DNA from: Psychroserpens damuponensis
Lineage (GTDB): Bacteria; Bacteroidota; Bacteroidia; Flavobacteriales; Flavobacteriaceae
Assembly (NCBI RefSeq): GCF_000826655.1
Contig: NZ_JXJO01000022.1
Span: forward strand, 1-64,000
DNA length: 64,000 nucleotides
Direction: 5' to 3'
Shown here: one piece after another, positions 9,478 through 18,496 of the stretch
Numbering within the stretch: position 1 is the first letter of the stretch
Layout: each line of letters begins with the position of its first letter
Position numbers and translations under genes: made by a program
Notes under the pieces: model-generated
The model's database searches: none
Seen by the model: the letters and a program-made list of their open reading frames with translations, nothing else
What the model was told of the DNA's origin: nothing

Positions 9478-11907
9478 ATGAAAAAAATCTGGTTTATCGG
9501 TTTTTGCTTTGTGCTGCTTTTTAGTTGCGAGAATGCTAAATCCAAATCTATTAGCGCTTTATCATTAGTTCCAAATAATACAGAAATTCTAATTAAAATA
9601 AATTCTTCGGAAGGTTTAGAAAATGGATTAAACAATAATCCATTGATAAAGGCTTTAGGCAATTACACCGCTATCAAAAACCTAAAGGACATTCTCCCGC
9701 CTCTAGTTGACATTAATAAAAATCACAGTTTAATTGCACTTTCTAAAAATAATCAAGACAGCTTAAACATTAGCTACATTATTCCTTTTTCTAAAGAAAA
9801 CCTAACCTTAGACTCTATTAAGAGCATAACATTAGACTCCACGTTTAACACAGAGCAGATTAATAAATTATATTTCAATAATCATCCATTTTATTACACT
9901 ACGATAGACAGCATCCTATTTGCTTCTAACAATTTAGATATTACTAAAAACTCACGAATCCACAATACAAACGAACCTGAAATTGAAACCATCTTCAACA
10001 CCTCAAATGAAGACAAAATGGTATCTGTATTAATAAATCATAATTCTAATCATTTTTCACCTAAGTTCTTTAAAGATTCAACGCTCAATACTAAAAAATT
10101 CTCGAATTACACGATGATTGATGGCGATATTGGTTACAATTCAATTGTATTTAATGGCATCACTAAAGCACATGATTCCACTAAAAGTTTAATTAACATA
10201 TTTAAAAATACAATTCCGCAAGAAAACAAAGCAGCCTCAATCTTACCAAGAGACACTCAAAGTTTTACAAGTCTAACTTTTGATCAATTTGAAACTATAA
10301 AAACAAATCTTCAAAATCATCAACTCGCAGACACTCTAAAAACCGATAATTTAGGCTTTCAAAATATCATAGAGATTAGCATAGCCAAAAACAAATCTCA
10401 TAACGCCATATTAATTAGATCGATAGACCCTACAACTACTCTCGAAAACATTGACACAAAGACAACTACCGATACTTATAGAGATGTTTCTATTTTTTCT
10501 TCGGAAAAAGAGCCAACTATTTTAACTGATTTTAAATTTATCTTAAACTCTTATGGATCAACATATTTTATTTCAATTGATGACTTTATTGTATTCTCTG
10601 ATAATATAGACTTTCTAAAATCTATTATTTCTAGCTACCAAAACGACGCAGTACTTTCTAACACGGCATCGTATCAAAATTTACAATTAAACCTAAGTGA
10701 TGAATCTTCGCTTTTAATTTATGGTAATAACTCAGAATTAAATACAATATTAAACACTAATTTTACTGACGATATAAAGTTAAACATAAGCAACTATAAT
10801 TCTAATGTAATACAATACACTTACGATACAAATTTTGCCCATGTAACTGCCATCTTTTCAAATCACAAGAACAAAGGATCGCGTCATACTATTTCCGAAG
10901 AATTTAACATCTCAATCAATGCAGACCTGTTGACGACTCCGCAATTAGTAAACAACCATACTAACAACCAAAAAGATATTGTCGTGCAAGATGTAAACAA
11001 TAATTTATACCTTATCTCTAATCAAGGTAAAGTCTATTGGAAAAAACAATTGCAAGGTAAAATTCTAGGTGAAATTTCACAGATAGACACTTATAAAAAC
11101 GGAAGATTACAATTAGTTTTTAACACTGCTAATCGACTGTATGTATTAGACAGAAATGGCAAAGACGTAAACAACTTTCCGCTTAAGTTTAATGACAATA
11201 TAACTCAACCAGTATCAGTTTTTGATTATGATAAGAGGAAAAATTACAGGTTAATGATTACTCAAGGAAAATCTGTATTAATGTATGACAAAAACGGAAA
11301 TATTGTAAAAGGTTTTAAGTACAAAAGCGCCAAAAACACTATTACATCTCAACCTAAGCATTTTAGAATTGGTTCTAAAGATTTTATAGTATTTGCTCAC
11401 GGCAATAAACTCGAAGTTTTAGATCGTGTAGGTAACCCAAGGTATCAAGTAAAAGAACACATTGATTTTTCTAAAAATGATATTTACTTATACCAAAATA
11501 ACTTCACAACCACTACTACTAATGGAGAACAAATACAAGTAAACTCTAAAGGTACTATTCGCCATAAAAACTTGAACTTAAATAGCAACCATAGTATTGC
11601 AACCACGAGCAAAACATTTGTGTCATTAAGTGATAATAAACTGATGATAAAATCTAACACAATTGAACTAGATTTTGGAGATTATACACCTCCAAAAATC
11701 TTTTATATCAACGATAAAATTTATGTTACAGTTACAGATTTACAATCTAAAAAAGGATTTCTATTTGATAGCCAAGCTAAACCCATAGCAAACTTCCCTG
11801 TATATGCTAATTCTCAATTAGAACTCGGAAATATTGATAAAGACAGATCACTAGAAGTCATAACTAAAGGTGATAATAATGCCATAATTGTTTACGAGAT
11901 TAGATAA
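9478..11907 (+). CDS. large lipoprotein with C-terminal propeller-like repeats
   Basis: An unrecognised lipoprotein of 809 residues. Its signal peptide ends in a lipobox (LLFSC). The N-terminal half (about 25-460) alternates helical and strand segments and resembles DUF3352-type proteins in pattern only (SALSLVPNNTEILIKIN). The C-terminal half (about 490-809) has repeated strand units containing phrases such as NNLYLISNQGKVYWKK, RLYVLDRNGKDV, SVLMYDKNGNIV and KLEVLDRVGNP. That is the pattern of a PQQ- or WD-like beta-propeller. It follows rnhB closely on the same strand. A role in envelope assembly or surface binding is a guess. Confidence 0.6.
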   Translation: MKKIWFIGFCFVLLFSCENAKSKSISALSLVPNNTEILIKINSSEGLENGLNNNPLIKALGNYTAIKNLKDILPPLVDINKNHSLIALSKNNQDSLNISYIIPFSKENLTLDSIKSITLDSTFNTEQINKLYFNNHPFYYTTIDSILFASNNLDITKNSRIHNTNEPEIETIFNTSNEDKMVSVLINHNSNHFSPKFFKDSTLNTKKFSNYTMIDGDIGYNSIVFNGITKAHDSTKSLINIFKNTIPQENKAASILPRDTQSFTSLTFDQFETIKTNLQNHQLADTLKTDNLGFQNIIEISIAKNKSHNAILIRSIDPTTTLENIDTKTTTDTYRDVSIFSSEKEPTILTDFKFILNSYGSTYFISIDDFIVFSDNIDFLKSIISSYQNDAVLSNTASYQNLQLNLSDESSLLIYGNNSELNTILNTNFTDDIKLNISNYNSNVIQYTYDTNFAHVTAIFSNHKNKGSRHTISEEFNISINADLLTTPQLVNNHTNNQKDIVVQDVNNNLYLISNQGKVYWKKQLQGKILGEISQIDTYKNGRLQLVFNTANRLYVLDRNGKDVNNFPLKFNDNITQPVSVFDYDKRKNYRLMITQGKSVLMYDKNGNIVKGFKYKSAKNTITSQPKHFRIGSKDFIVFAHGNKLEVLDRVGNPRYQVKEHIDFSKNDIYLYQNNFTTTTTNGEQIQVNSKGTIRHKNLNLNSNHSIATTSKTFVSLSDNKLMIKSNTIELDFGDYTPPKIFYINDKIYVTVTDLQSKKGFLFDSQAKPIANFPVYANSQLELGNIDKDRSLEVITKGDNNAIIVYEIR

Positions 11908-12024
11908 TTAACATCCATATTATTTTACCACACACACGCTAAAACATACTATCCATACATCATTTTTTGCCACCCAATAAGGATTAACTAACTTTAAACC
12001 AGCAATTCACAAACGTTAATCCTC

Positions 12025-13587
12025 ATGTTTCATAAACTTTTTCAATCTAAAATTGTATTGACAGTTTTAGTTTCGGTATGTTTTATATTCCAATCGTACT
12101 CACAAACCAAAAAACTAAAACGTCCAAAAAGTAGAGTTGGGATTTCTAGTGTAGACACATTTGTTCAAGAATCTTTTGATCTTTATGAAAAGGTATACAA
12201 ATATGATGGTTATGCTCAAGCAGGCACACCTCTAGACGATGAAGACATTGATGTTTTAGAGGAAGCTTTAGCCGAAATGACTAATTTAAGTGATAGTGCT
12301 CCAGATATTATATCAGATTTAGATGGTGTTGGAATTCTCAAACAAGGCAAAGCAACGCTTCAAATAAATAAAGCAAAAAAAGCACTTACCTATAGCATAA
12401 AAACAGCTAAAGCACTGCTGCTAGGTGATAAAACAAAGCCCGAAGAGGACGACAAAAAAACCCAAGAAACAGCAAGCAACCAAAAAGATGAGAAAGATAC
12501 CACAAGCGATAGCGATAAAAAGGCAACTGACGATACCAATATAGAAGCGCCTAAAAACATATCAGATGACTTAGAGATTTACAGTAAGTTCGATTTTGTA
12601 GCTGGTGATGAACTCCTGTTTTTTGAGGACTTTGCTAATGATTTTATTGGAGATTTTCCGTCGCGATGGAATACAAATGGATCTGGAGAAGTTGTTAAAA
12701 TCAATAAAGTTGAAGGTAAATGGTTGCAACTCAAATCTGGCTATAACATTCATCTCATTCCTGATATTATAGAACTTCCTGAGGATTACACTATAGAGTT
12801 TGATGTATTAGCCGAAGGTCTAGACAACAAAACCTCTTCTACTGGTAGGTTAAGTGTTATTTTAAGTGACAACAACAAATTTAATAGAGGTATTGAGCAT
12901 TATATTGAAGTCTCGATACCTTTTGGTCAATATGCAGCATTTGATTTTAGGGTAAAAAACTTTTTTAATAAAGATGAAGGCGATATCAATTCGGCAATAA
13001 AAGGAGACATTAGAAAAGAGGTGCTCAATCAGCCACACGTTTCTATATCTGTTACAAAAAAACGTTTTAGACTTTGGGTAAATGAAATTAAACACATTGA
13101 CATCCCTAGACTTATTGAAGTAGAAAACGTTCTTGATCATCTTAAGTTTCAAATTACCAATTTCAAAGACGGTAAAGAACATATATTTATTAGTAATTTA
13201 AAAGTTGCTAAAGGCGGTGTAGATTTAAGGCGTAAATTATTAAGCGAAGGTAAAATTTCAACTAATGGTATTTTATTTAACTCAGGTTCTGCAAATATAA
13301 AACCGCAATCTTACGGTATTATTCGTCAAATCTCACAAGTGTTGTTACAGGATGAGAGCATAAAGCTCATGATTGTAGGACATACAGATGCTGATGGTAA
13401 TGATGATACTAATTTAAAGCTTTCAAAATCTCGTTCCGAAGCTGTAAAAGAAGCCCTTATTAATGTATATAAAATTGATGGAAGTAGGCTCGTTTCCGAA
13501 GGAAAAGGAGAAAGCGAACCTATTGCAGATAACACATCACCTGAAGGAAAAGCACAAAACAGACGTGTAGAATTTATCAAACAATAA
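12025..13587 (+). CDS. OmpA family outer-membrane protein
   Basis: A predicted outer-membrane or periplasmic protein of 520 residues with a signal peptide to about residue 26 (ending SYSQ). Residues about 140-175 are a charged low-complexity linker rich in Lys, Asp, Glu and Thr. The middle (about 190-395) is a jelly-roll-like domain resembling LamG/laminin-type folds (LPEDYTIEFDVLAEG, FRLWVNEIKHIDIPRL). The C-terminus (about 405-520) is an OmpA peptidoglycan-binding domain with VGHTDADGNDDTNLKLSKSR and NRRVEF. It stands alone, preceded by a 117-base gap. It probably anchors the outer membrane to peptidoglycan. Confidence 0.85.
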   Translation: MFHKLFQSKIVLTVLVSVCFIFQSYSQTKKLKRPKSRVGISSVDTFVQESFDLYEKVYKYDGYAQAGTPLDDEDIDVLEEALAEMTNLSDSAPDIISDLDGVGILKQGKATLQINKAKKALTYSIKTAKALLLGDKTKPEEDDKKTQETASNQKDEKDTTSDSDKKATDDTNIEAPKNISDDLEIYSKFDFVAGDELLFFEDFANDFIGDFPSRWNTNGSGEVVKINKVEGKWLQLKSGYNIHLIPDIIELPEDYTIEFDVLAEGLDNKTSSTGRLSVILSDNNKFNRGIEHYIEVSIPFGQYAAFDFRVKNFFNKDEGDINSAIKGDIRKEVLNQPHVSISVTKKRFRLWVNEIKHIDIPRLIEVENVLDHLKFQITNFKDGKEHIFISNLKVAKGGVDLRRKLLSEGKISTNGILFNSGSANIKPQSYGIIRQISQVLLQDESIKLMIVGHTDADGNDDTNLKLSKSRSEAVKEALINVYKIDGSRLVSEGKGESEPIADNTSPEGKAQNRRVEFIKQ

Positions 13588-13704
13588 TTGGTTGTTGCAC
13601 CAAATCATCCCTATATTCTATATACAACTAGAAAGCGTTTTCTTAGTTAATTTCCTATTTTAAGACTTTAAATTTTAGTAGTATTGTGACTCAAATTTTT
13701 GATC

Positions 13705-14754
13705 ATGATTAAACGTAATAAAGCTTCAATTTCTAAATGCATACTTCATAAAGTAGGTAATAAATTTAACAGTACTAAAAATGCTTTTTCTGAACAAGTC
13801 CTTGATTTTGAAGAAATAAGCTACGACTTAATGCTACCTTATTTACTAAGACCATTTACGAGTCTTGCAGAATCTTATAGGTTTAATCATCACTCCAATG
13901 TTGAATTAAATGAAATAAACAGCTACGCTTCTCAATTATTGCAAGACGACTCTGATTTTGTAGACATTTCTAAACACATCGTCACCCATTTATTTGAGCA
14001 ATCTAATTCGTCTCAAATAAAAACAGGTGATGTTATAATTTGCATGTTTCATGATATTCAATATGAAGATTATCAAACAGATGCTATTGGAATTTTTAAA
14101 ATAGAAAATAAAGCACATTTCTTTCAAACCTATCTAGAAAACGGCAGTTATGATATCATAACACAAAAAGGTATTGCTACAAAAAAGGTAGATAAAGGTG
14201 TTTTAATTTTAAATGCAGCTGATACGGAAGGTAAAATTGTACTAAGTGTTGATAATAACAATTATGACACACAATATTGGATTAAAAGTTTCTTAAACAT
14301 TAAATATCCTGACGATTCTAATCAGCATACTAAGAATTATATCGAAATGTGCCGAGAATTTTCAAAAGACATCATGCAACCTCAATTTGGCGGACAACAA
14401 CAAAGCAACTTCTTAGCTAAAACCGTAGATTTCTTTAAAGAAAATGAGATTGCAAATGTTGAAACTTTTAAAGAAGAAGTCTTTGATGAAGAAGACACCA
14501 TACAGCTTTTTGAAGATTACAAAAAAACCTATGAGAGTGACCACAATATTGTTTTAAGAAACCAATTTGATGTGTCTGAAGTCGTGTTGAAAAAACAAAA
14601 ACAAAAGATTAAAACCGAAATAAAACTCGACACCAACATTCAAATAAAACTTGATGTTGATGCGCCTGACGCCTCTGCCGAATATCTAGAACGCGGTTAT
14701 GATGACGATAAAAAAATGCACTTTTATAAAGTATTTTTTAATGAAGAAGGGTAA
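13705..14754 (+). CDS. nucleoid-associated protein, YejK/NdpA family
   Basis: A protein of 349 residues matching the 37-kDa nucleoid-associated family. The start is the ATG at 13705; the TTG six bases upstream is less likely. Family-like features include the N-terminal helix-strand block (ISKCILHKVGNKFNST), SGDVIICMF-like strands (KTGDVIICMFHDIQYEDYQT) and the central region NYIEMCREFSKDIMQPQ. These proteins bind DNA in the cytoplasm; their precise role is poorly known. It stands alone with a terminator after it. Confidence 0.75.
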   Translation: MIKRNKASISKCILHKVGNKFNSTKNAFSEQVLDFEEISYDLMLPYLLRPFTSLAESYRFNHHSNVELNEINSYASQLLQDDSDFVDISKHIVTHLFEQSNSSQIKTGDVIICMFHDIQYEDYQTDAIGIFKIENKAHFFQTYLENGSYDIITQKGIATKKVDKGVLILNAADTEGKIVLSVDNNNYDTQYWIKSFLNIKYPDDSNQHTKNYIEMCREFSKDIMQPQFGGQQQSNFLAKTVDFFKENEIANVETFKEEVFDEEDTIQLFEDYKKTYESDHNIVLRNQFDVSEVVLKKQKQKIKTEIKLDTNIQIKLDVDAPDASAEYLERGYDDDKKMHFYKVFFNEEG

Positions 14755-14790
14755 TCATTTAAGTTTATAACAAGTCCTTTTCGAATATAA

Positions 14791-14831
14791 AAAATCAACA
14801 TGTAAAACCCATTTTAATGTTGGTTTTTTTC
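14791..14831 (+). terminator. terminator after the YejK-like gene
   Basis: AAAATCAACAT (14791-14801) pairs with ATGTTGGTTTT (14817-14827), with one G-T pair, followed by a T run. The rest of 14755-14995 shows nothing that I can identify. Confidence 0.65.
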
Positions 14832-14995
14832 AGTCTATATATCATTGTGAGAATCTAATATTAATGCTCTTAAAAAAATAAAAAACACAGAAACCAAGAA
14901 AACATTGCAACTTCAGTGTTAAATATTCATTGTTTCGCCATACGCGATTTCCGAAGAAAACATCACAAATTAGAAGTTGGGTCTAGACCTTAAAC

Positions 14996-15694
14996 TTATA
15001 CAAACTCAGCTTCAAAAAGCGCCTTAAAATGCTTTAGCAATTTCTCTTTAACGTCGGTTTCATTTACTTTTTTAACACCCAATTCTACATGTAAAGATGT
15101 AACTGCTTTACCGCGAATACCACAAGGGATGATGTTATCAAAATAACCTAAGTCTGCATTCACATTAAGCGCAAAACCATGCATTGTTACCCAACGGCTA
15201 GCTCGCACACCTAAAGCACAAATTTTGCGCGCAAATGGTGTTCCTACGTCTAACCATACACCTGTTTCTCCAGGACTTCGTTCGGCTTTTAATCCATATT
15301 CCTCTAAGGTTAGAATAATCATTTCTTCAAGAAACCTTAGGTATTTATGAATATCTGTAAAAAAGTTATCTAAATCTAATATGGGATAGCCTACAATTTG
15401 CCCAGGTCCATGATAGGTAATATCTCCTCCTCTATTTATTTTGTAAAATGTCGCTCCTTTTTGAGTGAGTTGCTCTTCGCTAAGCAACAAATTAGACATG
15501 TCACCACTTTTACCTAAAGTATAAACATGAGGATGCTCAACAAACAGAAAATGATTATCTGTTGCCAATCCAGCATCCTCTCGTCTATTTTTAATTTTAG
15601 TATCTAAAATGTCTTTAAAAATTTGCTCTTGGTAATCCCAAGTATCCTTAAAATCTTTAGTCCCTAAATCTTGAAGTTTTATTATTTTATTCAA
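14996..15694 (-). CDS. lipB: octanoyl-(acyl carrier protein):protein octanoyltransferase LipB
   Basis: Transfers octanoyl groups from acyl carrier protein to lipoyl domains, the first step of lipoate synthesis. It has 232 residues, normal for LipB. The motifs are GGDITYHGPGQIVGYPILDL, then ARKICALGVR with the catalytic Lys, then MHGFALNVN and IIPCGIRGK with the catalytic Cys. An in-frame stop lies four codons upstream and no early ATG exists, so the start is TTG at 15694. One client is encoded in this window: the lipoyl-bearing E2 subunit at about 51-52 kb. It ends the leftward group that begins with the lipoprotein at 16480. Confidence 0.95.
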   Translation of the reverse strand: MNKIIKLQDLGTKDFKDTWDYQEQIFKDILDTKIKNRREDAGLATDNHFLFVEHPHVYTLGKSGDMSNLLLSEEQLTQKGATFYKINRGGDITYHGPGQIVGYPILDLDNFFTDIHKYLRFLEEMIILTLEEYGLKAERSPGETGVWLDVGTPFARKICALGVRASRWVTMHGFALNVNADLGYFDNIIPCGIRGKAVTSLHVELGVKKVNETDVKEKLLKHFKALFEAEFV

Positions 15695-15706
15695 TACTAC
15701 TACTTA

Positions 15707-16480
15707 TTATTTATCTTCTAAAACCACTTCAAAATCTAATAATTCAGGATCTTTAAGCACATCCATAAATCCAACTTCAAAAGTCACAGTTTTTCTATCT
15801 TCACTATACATTGCACCTTCTTTAGAGAACGATTTTACCGCTCTAGGAAAATGATAGTTAATCTTATATTTTGACGAGCCAAACATCATTGCAGATTGCT
15901 CTCCTAAACTATCCATAGCTTGTTGATGCAATTCTTGATCAACGATTTTAGCCGATCGCTTAAAAACATGCCCATCAAAAGAATATTGAACATCAGTAGA
16001 TCCACCCTCTCCTATATTAGAAAACGGACTTGATGGTGTATTTTGCTCAGCACCACCTGTGCCTTGTAAATTACTAAAGCTGTTCATTGCTTTAAACATA
16101 TCTTGTAGCTCATTAGCATCTTTAAATTCTGTGTTTAAATCAAAAACCATTTTCTTAGTTTCTGGATTCATAACCATGTGCATTTTAAAATCTTCTAAGG
16201 CTTTAATTTTTTGTTGATCTTCTATAGGCAAAGTTGCAATACTATCTTTTTTCTCCTCTAAAAAATCTTTAAAAACTATCGTTGAATCTACTGCCTTATC
16301 CATGCCATTCTCAGAATTCCCTTCTCCCATTTGACCTACCATTTCCATCATTTCTGAGGCATCCATAGAAAATTCCATTCTACCACTTCCATCTTCATTA
16401 ATGTAAATGTTTTCTGAAAATTGACAACTCGTTAAAGTCATCGTTAATGCACAAGCAAGCAGTGTAAAAAATCTATTCAT
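15707..16480 (-). CDS. conserved lipoprotein of unknown function
   Basis: A lipoprotein of 257 residues. The start is the ATG at 16480, which gives a good signal peptide with lipobox TLTSC; a start at 16507 would overlap the promoter box at 16507-16514. The mature part begins QFSENIYINEDGSGRMEFSM, a pattern seen in many flavobacterial lipoproteins of unknown role. It is Met-rich (SEMMEMVGQMG) and largely alpha plus beta. It sits 12 bases upstream of lipB on the same strand, so the two are probably cotranscribed, though no functional link to lipoylation is evident. Confidence 0.65.
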   Translation of the reverse strand: MNRFFTLLACALTMTLTSCQFSENIYINEDGSGRMEFSMDASEMMEMVGQMGEGNSENGMDKAVDSTIVFKDFLEEKKDSIATLPIEDQQKIKALEDFKMHMVMNPETKKMVFDLNTEFKDANELQDMFKAMNSFSNLQGTGGAEQNTPSSPFSNIGEGGSTDVQYSFDGHVFKRSAKIVDQELHQQAMDSLGEQSAMMFGSSKYKINYHFPRAVKSFSKEGAMYSEDRKTVTFEVGFMDVLKDPELLDFEVVLEDK

Positions 16481-16506
16481 TTTAAAATATTTAATGGTTA
16501 ATATCA

Positions 16507-16514
16507 CAAAGATA
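16507..16514 (-). promoter_or_regulatory. -7 box of the lipoprotein-lipB promoter
   Basis: On the minus strand, TATCTTTG lies 27 bases upstream of the ATG at 16480. No clear -33 box is seen. It places the promoter between this operon and the Pmp3-type gene. Confidence 0.5.
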
Positions 16515-16519
16515 CGGTT

Positions 16520-16678
16520 TTATCTCTCAGGATTATTAAGAATTACCAGTGCTGCAATAACACCAGGAACCCAACCAAAAATCCAAAGAATAAAAACGAT
16601 TAAAATAGAACCACAACCTTTACCAATGACAGCTAAAGGCGGACAAATAATAGCGAGAAGAACTCTCCAAAAACTCAT
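16520..16678 (-). CDS. YqaE/Pmp3 family small membrane protein
   Basis: A 52-residue hydrophobic protein starting at the ATG at 16678 (MSFWRVLLAIICPPLAVI). It has two transmembrane segments. It carries the family pattern of an N-terminal helix with ICPPLAV, a central Gly-rich turn (GKGCGS) and a second helix with WIFGWVPGVIAALVI. Pmp3-type proteins affect membrane potential or stress tolerance in yeast and plants; bacterial copies are poorly understood. The gene lies 39 bases upstream of the lipoprotein gene and points away from the LuxR-type regulator at 16793. Confidence 0.85.
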   Translation of the reverse strand: MSFWRVLLAIICPPLAVIGKGCGSILIVFILWIFGWVPGVIAALVILNNPER

Positions 16679-16792
16679 ATAAACTAATTTTGATGATGCC
16701 AAAACGTGTTCGGCTTGATTTGATTGATGTAATAATAGGACGTCATTTATGTTTGATTGTTACATTTCAAGAAAATATAGTAGTTTAGTGCT

Positions 16793-17848
16793 GTGAAATA
16801 TTTGGTATATATTATTCTTTTTTTCTTCGGAAATGTAACTTTTGCACAACACCATTTCCAAGGTCATATTGACAATGAACGTTGGCAAAACGAAGTCTAT
16901 CTATCGGTAATTGAAGACTATCGTACCATTGATGGCATCAACGATGAACAGATCATTACCAAAGTAGAAAGTGACAACAGTGGCTTTTTTAAATTTGACC
17001 AAAACCAACTCGATGTACAACAAAAAATTTACAAATTACACGTTGACAACTGCCTAAGTATCAACCAAAGCACCAACCATTTTGATGGTCATTGTACAGA
17101 TTATAAAGACATTTTATTCATTGCCAAACGCACAGACTCCATAACGTTTCCCTTATCATTTGATGCCCAAATGTTTTGTGATATTAAATCTAATAACCCT
17201 AAAACAAGCGCTTTTATACAAATCGATTCTCTAAAAGAGGAAATGAAATTTGCCTATTCTGAATTTAGAAGTAAAGCAAACCGAGATTTAAACAATAAAA
17301 AATGGTTTAAAAACTTACAAGATTTTGGTAAAAATATGGACGAACCTCTTGCTGAATTATACATCTACGCATTTTTGTCTGATCGTGGAAATCAATTTCA
17401 TAATTACTATCTAGAAGATTTAAAAACGAACTCATATTACGATGAACTATTACAACGTTTAAAAAGCAAGTATCCCAATTCTAGCTATGCACAACAATAT
17501 GAGGCCGAATTAACTTCAGATAAGTTTATTGTATTCTCTTCCAAAGATTCCTCGCGCTTCAACTGGTCGTATTTATGGGCTGGACTACTTATTGCTTCAA
17601 CTCTACTCAATTTGTGGCTTCTCATTTCGGCTAAAAGAAAAACATCTAAACAACAAAACGAAGCCAAAGAACAACTCACCAAGCAAGAACAAAATGTATT
17701 AAACTTAATACTAGACGATAACACCAATAAAGATATTGCAGAAGCCCTTTTTGTAAGTGTAAGCACTGTAAAAACGCATGTCAATAATGTTTACAAAAAA
17801 CTAAACGTAAATTCTAGAGACGAACTAAAGTCGCTGTTTTCTAAGTAG
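16793..17848 (+). CDS. membrane-anchored LuxR-type transcriptional regulator
   Basis: A 351-residue one-component regulator. It begins at GTG with a signal peptide (ending NVTFAQ) and has an extracytoplasmic domain of about 230 residues. A single transmembrane helix follows near residues 255-276 (SYLWAGLLIASTLLNLWLLI). The C-terminal LuxR/GerE helix-turn-helix lies at about 290-350 (LTKQEQNVLNLILDDN, then STVKTHVNNVYKKLNV). The design implies that an envelope signal is passed directly to DNA without a kinase, a layout common in Bacteroidota. The DNA-binding half is certain by motif; the signal is unknown. Confidence 0.82.
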   Translation: MKYLVYIILFFFGNVTFAQHHFQGHIDNERWQNEVYLSVIEDYRTIDGINDEQIITKVESDNSGFFKFDQNQLDVQQKIYKLHVDNCLSINQSTNHFDGHCTDYKDILFIAKRTDSITFPLSFDAQMFCDIKSNNPKTSAFIQIDSLKEEMKFAYSEFRSKANRDLNNKKWFKNLQDFGKNMDEPLAELYIYAFLSDRGNQFHNYYLEDLKTNSYYDELLQRLKSKYPNSSYAQQYEAELTSDKFIVFSSKDSSRFNWSYLWAGLLIASTLLNLWLLISAKRKTSKQQNEAKEQLTKQEQNVLNLILDDNTNKDIAEALFVSVSTVKTHVNNVYKKLNVNSRDELKSLFSK

Positions 17849-17958
17849 TTATAAAAATCAACCTAGGTACTAGTACTCATTTCGACCCGTAATTTTACAC
17901 ATTTTACGCTTATAAGTTTGATGTTTGTTTTCATATTAATCATTTAAAACATTTTATT

Positions 17959-18366
17959 ATGAAACGTACATTAAGCATTACAATCTTACTTGTATTAACA
18001 CTTACTTTTTTTAACGCAGCACCAGCTAAATTTGAAAATTCTAACTTAAAAGTCGCAGTTATCAAATTTAAAACCGAAGTGGTAGATTATGGTACCATTA
18101 CGCAAAACTCTGATGGCACTAGGCTTTTTACATTTACCAATACAGGTGATGCGCCTCTATTAATCACAAATGTAAAAGCAAGTTGTGGTTGCACAGTGCC
18201 AACGTATTCTAAAACACCAATACTTCCTGGAGAATCTGGAGCGTTAAACATTAAGTATGACACCAAAAGACTTGGGAGTTTTACTAAAACCGTAACCGTA
18301 ACCTCTAATGCTCAAGGTGGTAACAAAATTCTTAAAATTAAAGGAAATATCATTGCAGCGAATTAA
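17959..18366 (+). CDS. DUF1573 domain exported protein
   Basis: A 135-residue protein with a signal peptide and a single Ig-like (ASH/HYDIN-type) DUF1573 domain. The hallmark pattern is present: VDYGTITQNSDGTRLFTFTN, then GDAPLLITNVKASCGCTVP with a CGC pair, then GESGALNIKYDT and KTVTVTSNAQGG. Such proteins are common in Bacteroidota and are presumed to act in the periplasm or at the surface, but the role is unknown. A possible -7 box, TAAGTTTG, lies at 17913-17920. Confidence 0.88.
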   Translation: MKRTLSITILLVLTLTFFNAAPAKFENSNLKVAVIKFKTEVVDYGTITQNSDGTRLFTFTNTGDAPLLITNVKASCGCTVPTYSKTPILPGESGALNIKYDTKRLGSFTKTVTVTSNAQGGNKILKIKGNIIAAN

Positions 18367-18393
18367 CCAAAAAACACAGCCAATTTTCATTTC

Positions 18394-18446
18394 GAGCGAA
18401 GTCGACATACTTTATTTTTTATAAACAAGATTTTTCAACTTCGCTC
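18394..18446. repeat. degenerate intergenic repeat with inverted ends
   Basis: GAGCGAAGT (18394-18402) is the reverse complement of ACTTCGCTC (18438-18446), with 35 bases between. The left arm lies in CATTTCGAGCGAAGTCGA, a phrase I recall from intergenic repeats of flavobacteria. It lies between the DUF1573 gene and the thioredoxin-like gene. Confidence 0.45.
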
Positions 18447-18496
18447 CATGAGGCTGTTCACTCATAAACTCTTTCATCATCCTCAAAAGCATCATC

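Noticed and set aside
12421-12560. Charged low-complexity stretch in the OmpA gene considered as a frameshift or repeat expansion
   Set aside because: The frame continues into a good OmpA domain, and such linkers are common before peptidoglycan-binding domains.
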